64,000 nucleotides of DNA from Anaeramoeba flamelloides (taxonomy: Eukaryota; Metamonada; Anaeramoebidae): contig JANTQA010000023.1 in NCBI GenBank assembly GCA_027625915.1, positions 6,634,001 through 6,698,000 of the forward strand, written 5' to 3'. A program made the position numbers and the translations under genes. How positions within the stretch are numbered: position 1 is the first letter of the stretch; each line of letters begins with the position of its first letter. Below, piece after piece: positions 59,422 to 64,000 of this stretch. The notes under the pieces are model-generated. The model worked only from the letters and a program-made list of their open reading frames with translations, searched no databases and had not been told where the DNA came from.

Positions 59422-60449
59422 CTATAAATTTAGTTTTATTTGTTAATTAACCATCAAATAATTTATTTAGTTTACAATTTATTGTTTTTTATAAGTTTAT
59501 TTGTTTGTTTATTTTACAGGTATTTTGTTTTTTTTGGTTTTACAAGTTTTTTAATTTGTTGGGTTTTTTTTTGTTTGTTGTTTTGTTTTTTTTGGTTTTA
59601 ATAGTTTTTTAGTTTGTTGATTGTTTCAAGAATTTGATATTTTAACAATTTTTTTGGTGATATGGATAGAGTTAATTGGTAAGAAGTTGAATTGGTATTA
59701 ATTGAATTATAAGGGGGTTAAAATGTAATAATTTTGATAAATTCAAAAAAATGTTTCAAAATTTTTCTTTAAAATTTCATTTTTCTAAATCATGAAAATT
59801 CTGATTTCATGACATTTCATTTCAAAGAAACTTACGAAAATCAACTAATTTATTATTTTTCCATTTACTTTTTTTTGAGTTTCCTTTTTTTTCTCTCGAA
59901 AAAAAGAATATTTGTTTTTTTTTAAAGAAAAAGTTGAGAAAAAGAAAAATAATTAAAGGTGTGGTTCTAATTTGGTAGGTAAACCATTGAAGAAAAGAAA
60001 TGACGGCGGTAATTTATCCTCTTCTTATACATGGTTGTCTTGTACTGAGATCAACTTCTGACAGGTACGGTATTACCATCTTGTACTAGGATCAACTTTT
60101 GTAAAGTAAGTCATTACTCAAATAGGTGATATTGTGATGGTGATCTTGAAATTTTTGACTTAATCAGCATAAAAGGAAACAAACACAAACCCATACAACA
60201 CTTGGGATACAAAACAAAACTTTTTTTAATTTTTTTTTTTTTAATCTTTTTACTCTGATTTTTCTATTTTTCTTGTCTTTTTCTTTATTTTGTTTAAAAA
60301 TAATTAATTTTTTCTTTTTTTTTTTAAAGAAAGGCTATCACACCAGCCATAATCTTACTTATATTAAAGATAGGATAAAAAACATCGAATAAATAAAATT
60401 TGGATTTCAGAAAGAAAATAGAGTGCTGTAGAGTGCCGTCAAGTTCCTA

Positions 60450-60860
60450 GGTTTTCCAGAATTCAAAAGAATGGAGAAAAATCTTTGATTTTACTCAATT
60501 CTTTTAAATTAAAAAAAAACCTAACGAAAAGTGCCGTCAAGTGCCATCAAGTGTCTTAGAGTGCCGTAGAGTGCCGTAGAGTGCCGTAGAGTGCCGTAGA
60601 GTACCGTAGAGTACCTAGCTTTTCCAGAAAATAAAAGAATAGAGAAAAATCTTTGATTTTACTGAATTCTTTTGAATTCTGGAAAAGCTAACGGCGCTTT
60701 TCCAGAAATTAATCATAAAAATAAAATTGAAGAAATTTTCGATTTATTATTCAAATTAAAAAAAACCTAACGAAAGTGCCTAGGTTTTCCAGAATTCAAA
60801 AGAATAGAGAAAAATCTTTGATTTTACTCAATTCTTTTAAATTCTGGAAAATCTAACGGC
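60450..60860. repeat. Three hairpins of one family plus a GTGCCGTAGA minisatellite
   Basis: Hairpins near 60451-60512, 60618-60691 and 60783-60857 share the stem (TTTTCC)AGAATTCAAAAGAAT.. with its complement (ATTCTTTTGAATTCTGGAAAA) around the loop AGAGAAAAATCTTTGATTTT. Between the first two, 60531-60615 is a tandem array of about nine 10-bp units of consensus GTGCCGTAGA. The unit also occurs singly next to the first hairpin (60423-60446) and, inverted, at about 62495-62520. A fourth hairpin lies at 62418-62500, inverted. Confidence 0.8.
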
Positions 60861-60959
60861 AAACAAGAAGTAATTTTGTTGAATCGCCTCCCCGAAATAA
60901 TAATAAAAAAAAAAAAAAAAAAGAATATTATTATTTTTTTCATAGATTAAATATATTAG

Positions 60960-61210
60960 ACGATTTGACGATATCTTTGTTAAGTCACGATAACGTTTCC
61001 AAAAATCGTGATTAATTTTATAAAATCATGATATTCATAAAATGGCAATAATTCTATAAAATCATGATATTGCATATTATCGCGATAATCGATAATATCG
61101 TGATAATATTTCAAATCGGATATTTCATAAAATCGCGATAATTATTTAAAAATCGTGATAAATGTCAAAATATCGCGATTAAAAAGTAATCGCGATATAA
61201 TCGTTGATAG
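60960..61210. repeat. Cluster of ATCGCGATAATATCGTGAT-type motifs
   Basis: Around ten near copies of short, largely palindromic units (AATCGCGATAAT, AATATCGTGATAA, ATAAAATCATGATAT) in 250 bp. CG dinucleotides are otherwise rare here, so they stand out. A smaller cluster of the same kind lies at 62150-62260. Confidence 0.65.
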
Positions 61211-62417
61211 GTATTGGGGTTAATTCAGCAATATTTTTAAAAAGAAAAATTTTTTTTGATCAAAAAACAGATTATGTGAAAAAAAGTTATTCTATTTCAA
61301 AAACAACAAAAAAGATACTTGATTCAATCAAGGATCAGATTAAGAGTTTTATTGTATTTTATTTTTCTTTGGTTTTTAGATCGATCGATAGATCCTTTTA
61401 GGTCAACAACAATAAGAACTAAAGAGAAATAAATAGTTTCTCAGTTCATCCTGGTGTTATAAATTGTGTTGAATAAAAAGGCTTCTAAAACAACCAACCC
61501 TTTATCTGTTCTTTAAAGAATATGTTCTTGAGTTAAAAACATTTTCAATATTCTATGAAAGATGAAAGAAGCTAGGATAACTTTTCAAAAGCTTTCCAAC
61601 AACCTAGCCACATTATCACCAATTATTAAGATTGTTTGTACAATTGCTTTCTTCTTCTTCTTCTTCTTTTCTTATCTTATTATTTGAAGAAAAGACAACT
61701 AGTGCTTAGAGGGTTTTGTTTAATCGATCACAAATAAGAAAGAAAATTACTCTTTATTCTTTTTGGTTATTTAATTTGTGAAGGTAATAACTTCATTTTA
61801 AAAAAACACACCTATTTTATACTCGAGTACATTTTTGAAATGGATGATTATTTGTTGGATCATAAAATTCGTATGAGATATTTTGCTTTTGTTAAAAAAA
61901 AAAAAAATGAAAAGAAAACATTTTTTTCACAACAAAAAATCACATTCCTTTATATAAAAGTTTTCTGTCTTTCATACCTTTCAGACACTTGAAGACAATT
62001 TACACCACCTTAAAACATTTTCTATCATTTTTAAAGGGGAAAAGTGTTTTAAAAGTCTCAATACTTTGTAAAAGTCATGATTATTTTTTTTAAGGTGATT
62101 TCAAAAAAATAATTTTTCATTTTTTCGTAATATTTATTTTGTCAATATAATGTGGATTAATCGCGATTTTATGATTTTTCTTACGATAAAGTAGGAACTA
62201 ATCGAGATTTTTTCAGATTATCACGAATTTATTCCTAATATCATGATAATATATGTTATCATCAATACCTCTATTAATATTTTTTTTAATTCAAATATCC
62301 TTTTTTTATGATTATTTTCATATGTTGGACAATCGTTAGGTTTTTTTGACTTTTTGAAATGTAAAGAAAATTTAATAAATTTTCGGTTTACATTCCAAAA
62401 ATTAAAAAAAAACCGCC

Positions 62418-62500
62418 GTTAGCTTTTCCAGAATTTAAAAGAATTGAGTAAAATCTATGATTTTTCTCCATTCTTTTGAATTTTGGAAAAGCTAGGCACT
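62418..62500. repeat. Hairpin family, inverted copy
   Basis: Reverse orientation relative to 60618-60691: GTTAGCTTTTCCAGAATTTA .. complement, followed by GCACTTGACGACACTCTACG, the reverse complement of the 10-bp array motif. Confidence 0.75.
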
Positions 62501-63889
62501 TGACGACACTCTACGACACGATCACAGAGAAAAGGATCCAAATCTTTTATAATCCCTAAATTATTTACTTTTTTTGCACAACTGACAAAATTTTGATTTA
62601 TTTTAAAAAGTACATCAATTGTCTAAAATTACACATCATGATTTATGTAAAAAAAATTCAATTGTTAATATAAAGACATTTGAAAAAAGTGATAACAAAA
62701 ATGTTTTTAATAAAGTCAGAAAAATATGGATATTGAAGTTTGCTGTTTATTTTCAAGATACTTTTGAAAACTTTTTTGTCACACTTTTTTAAAATTACTA
62801 ATATAGGCTTATTTTTGAAAAATAAACAAAATAATGTTAAAAAAAAGAAAAAATTAATAGTTATCTCATGATTCTAATCTCATATCTTTAATAATTTTTT
62901 TCAAAATAAATTAATTAAATAAAAACCAAGTATCTATTTATTCACAGCTAATGAAAATTAACAGATTTTAATTGTTGGATTTTGAATTTGACTAATAAAT
63001 CTATGTATTATAACCACAAATGGATTAATTATGTATTTTTTTAATTTGAATTACACGTGGGAGTTATTTAAAAGTTCTGAAATTGCTATTTTTGTTTCTC
63101 GTTCCAGACTCATATTTTACTCTGTAATATATCTAAATTGAATATTAAAAGCTATTTAGGGTATTTAAGAAAAACAAATTTATTTTGATTTTCTTTTTGT
63201 ATTTTTTGAAAAAGATAAATAATTTATTTTGCAAAATTTCTTTTTTTATTGCAAGATCGATAGTCACCAGGTAAAAATCTTTTATTATAATTATTGGTTA
63301 GTTTGATCAACCTCTTATAAAAATAATTTGATGAGTATTTGTCATTAATTAACAGTTCAAATCAAGAAGTGTATTATCACTAGGCTCCAATTCATATCAC
63401 AAAGCAATAAAATTGTAAAATTATAGACTTTTTCCCGAAAATCTAGCCTAATGGTGTTTATTGGTTTGATTTGGAAACAATCAACTTGCTATGTTTTAAG
63501 TTTGGCTTGGAAAAACGAAAAATATGATATTTTTCGAAGTGATAAAAGATGATATTGAGGAGTTTGAAGAACGACGATTAATATCATCTTAGCACCAGAG
63601 CAATATCATTATTTTTAGTCTGAAAGGGGGATCCAAAGTCAAGAATTATAAAGGTGACTGTTGAACAAATGAAACAATATGAGATGCTATTTATTTTTTC
63701 AACTCAGGATCTAACTCTACACAACAAAGACAAAAAAATTTATTTTGTTATTTTTCAAAGGTACTTTTGAAGAACTTGTTATCCAAAAGATCTCATTCTT
63801 TCAATGAATTATTAAAAGTATTAAAGTTAAATTTTTACATTTTCTTCATTGATGAGACAAAACTTGGTTTAAATTTTACAGAGACAAAC

Positions 63890-63961
63890 TAGATCGTCCA
63901 TCCTTTCAATGAGATCTATTTCCTCTTTTGTTCTCCGTTTGTCAGCCAATTCCCATGCGCA
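63890..63961 (-). CDS. Possible internal exon at the right edge
   Basis: A 24-codon segment with composition unlike the flanks, reading AWELADKRRTKEEIDLIERM, a likely amphipathic helix. It would lie between a 3' site (TTTGATAG|TGC) and a 5' site (CTA|GTTTGT), the latter like two introns elsewhere in the window. The alternative frame (QVFRFDSAHGNW) also looks protein-like, so the choice is uncertain. It may be an exon of a gene extending beyond the window or of the RasGEF. Confidence 0.25.
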
Positions 63962-64000
63962 CTATCAAACCTAAAAACCTGCACGCATTTCTTGGTGTTC

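Larger units (their letters stand above)
59422..64000. other. Upstream region of the RasGEF, repeats
   Basis: 4.6 kb. It holds a GC-richer patch at 59990-60130 with two near copies of CTTGTACT(G)AGGATCAACTT, hairpin-minisatellite repeats (60450-60860, 62418-62500), a cluster of ATCGCGATAAT-type motifs (60960-61210, 62150-62260) and a possible exon at 63890-63961. RasGEF 5' exons should be here but were not recognised. Confidence 0.45.

Noticed and set aside
60531-60615. CRISPR-like array
   Set aside because: Direct 10-bp units without spacers in a eukaryotic context; a minisatellite.

Overview
The window is eukaryotic nuclear DNA from a very AT-rich (clearly over 75% A+T by eye) unicellular organism. 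Evidence for a eukaryote: a 20S proteasome subunit, a CstF-64-like mRNA 3'-end processing factor, a RasGEF, a dual-specificity phosphatase and a Piwi/Argonaute; spliceosomal introns with GT..AG ends; and a Pol III-type tRNA-Lys followed by a T8 stop. The mix of an anaerobe-type multi-iron-sulfur FAD oxidoreductase, a RasGEF, and proteins padded with Asn/Thr, Gln and Lys/Glu runs is what I would expect of an anaerobic amoeboid protist. Anaeramoeba-like is my best guess, but it is inference only.

Layout. 0-3.2 kb: one coiled-coil gene with a possible TFIIS N-terminal-like helical domain (+). 3.2-8.9 kb: repeats only. 8.9-10.1 kb: PSMB1-like proteasome beta-6 gene (-), three exons, with one homopolymer frameshift, lying between two diverged inverted ~650-bp repeats. 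12.0-12.9 kb: a large foldback element. 15.9-16.9 kb: CstF-64-like gene (+). 18.9-25.2 kb: four-exon FAD/NAD/Fe-S oxidoreductase (-) with a presequence-like N-terminus and a 3.8-kb first intron. 25-32 kb: an array of nonautonomous DNA transposons. 32.1-33.1 kb: class I fructose-bisphosphate aldolase (-). 39.2-43.3 kb: a two-exon Piwi-family gene (+) that has lost the catalytic residues. 44.8-46.0 kb: a LINE 3' end and a related repeat. 46.4-47.1 kb: HD-domain hydrolase (-). 47.4-50.5 kb: more MITEs. 51.7-52.7 kb: dual-specificity phosphatase (-). 53.4 kb: tRNA-Lys(UUU) (-). 54.7-58.3 kb: repeats. 58.8-59.4 kb: last exon of a RasGEF (-). 60-62.5 kb: a hairpin/minisatellite repeat family. 63.9 kb: a possible partial exon at the right edge.

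The genes do not form a pathway. The two notable themes are (i) a Piwi protein whose slicer residues are replaced although its long reading frame is intact, and (ii) a dense population of short inverted-repeat elements: four families with TA target sites and CAGT-type ends, one TTAA-flanked element, and several near-perfect foldbacks. Such foldbacks could be small-RNA sources or targets in a genome with a Piwi protein, but that link is inference. No transposase gene, CRISPR array, rRNA gene or viral element was recognised.
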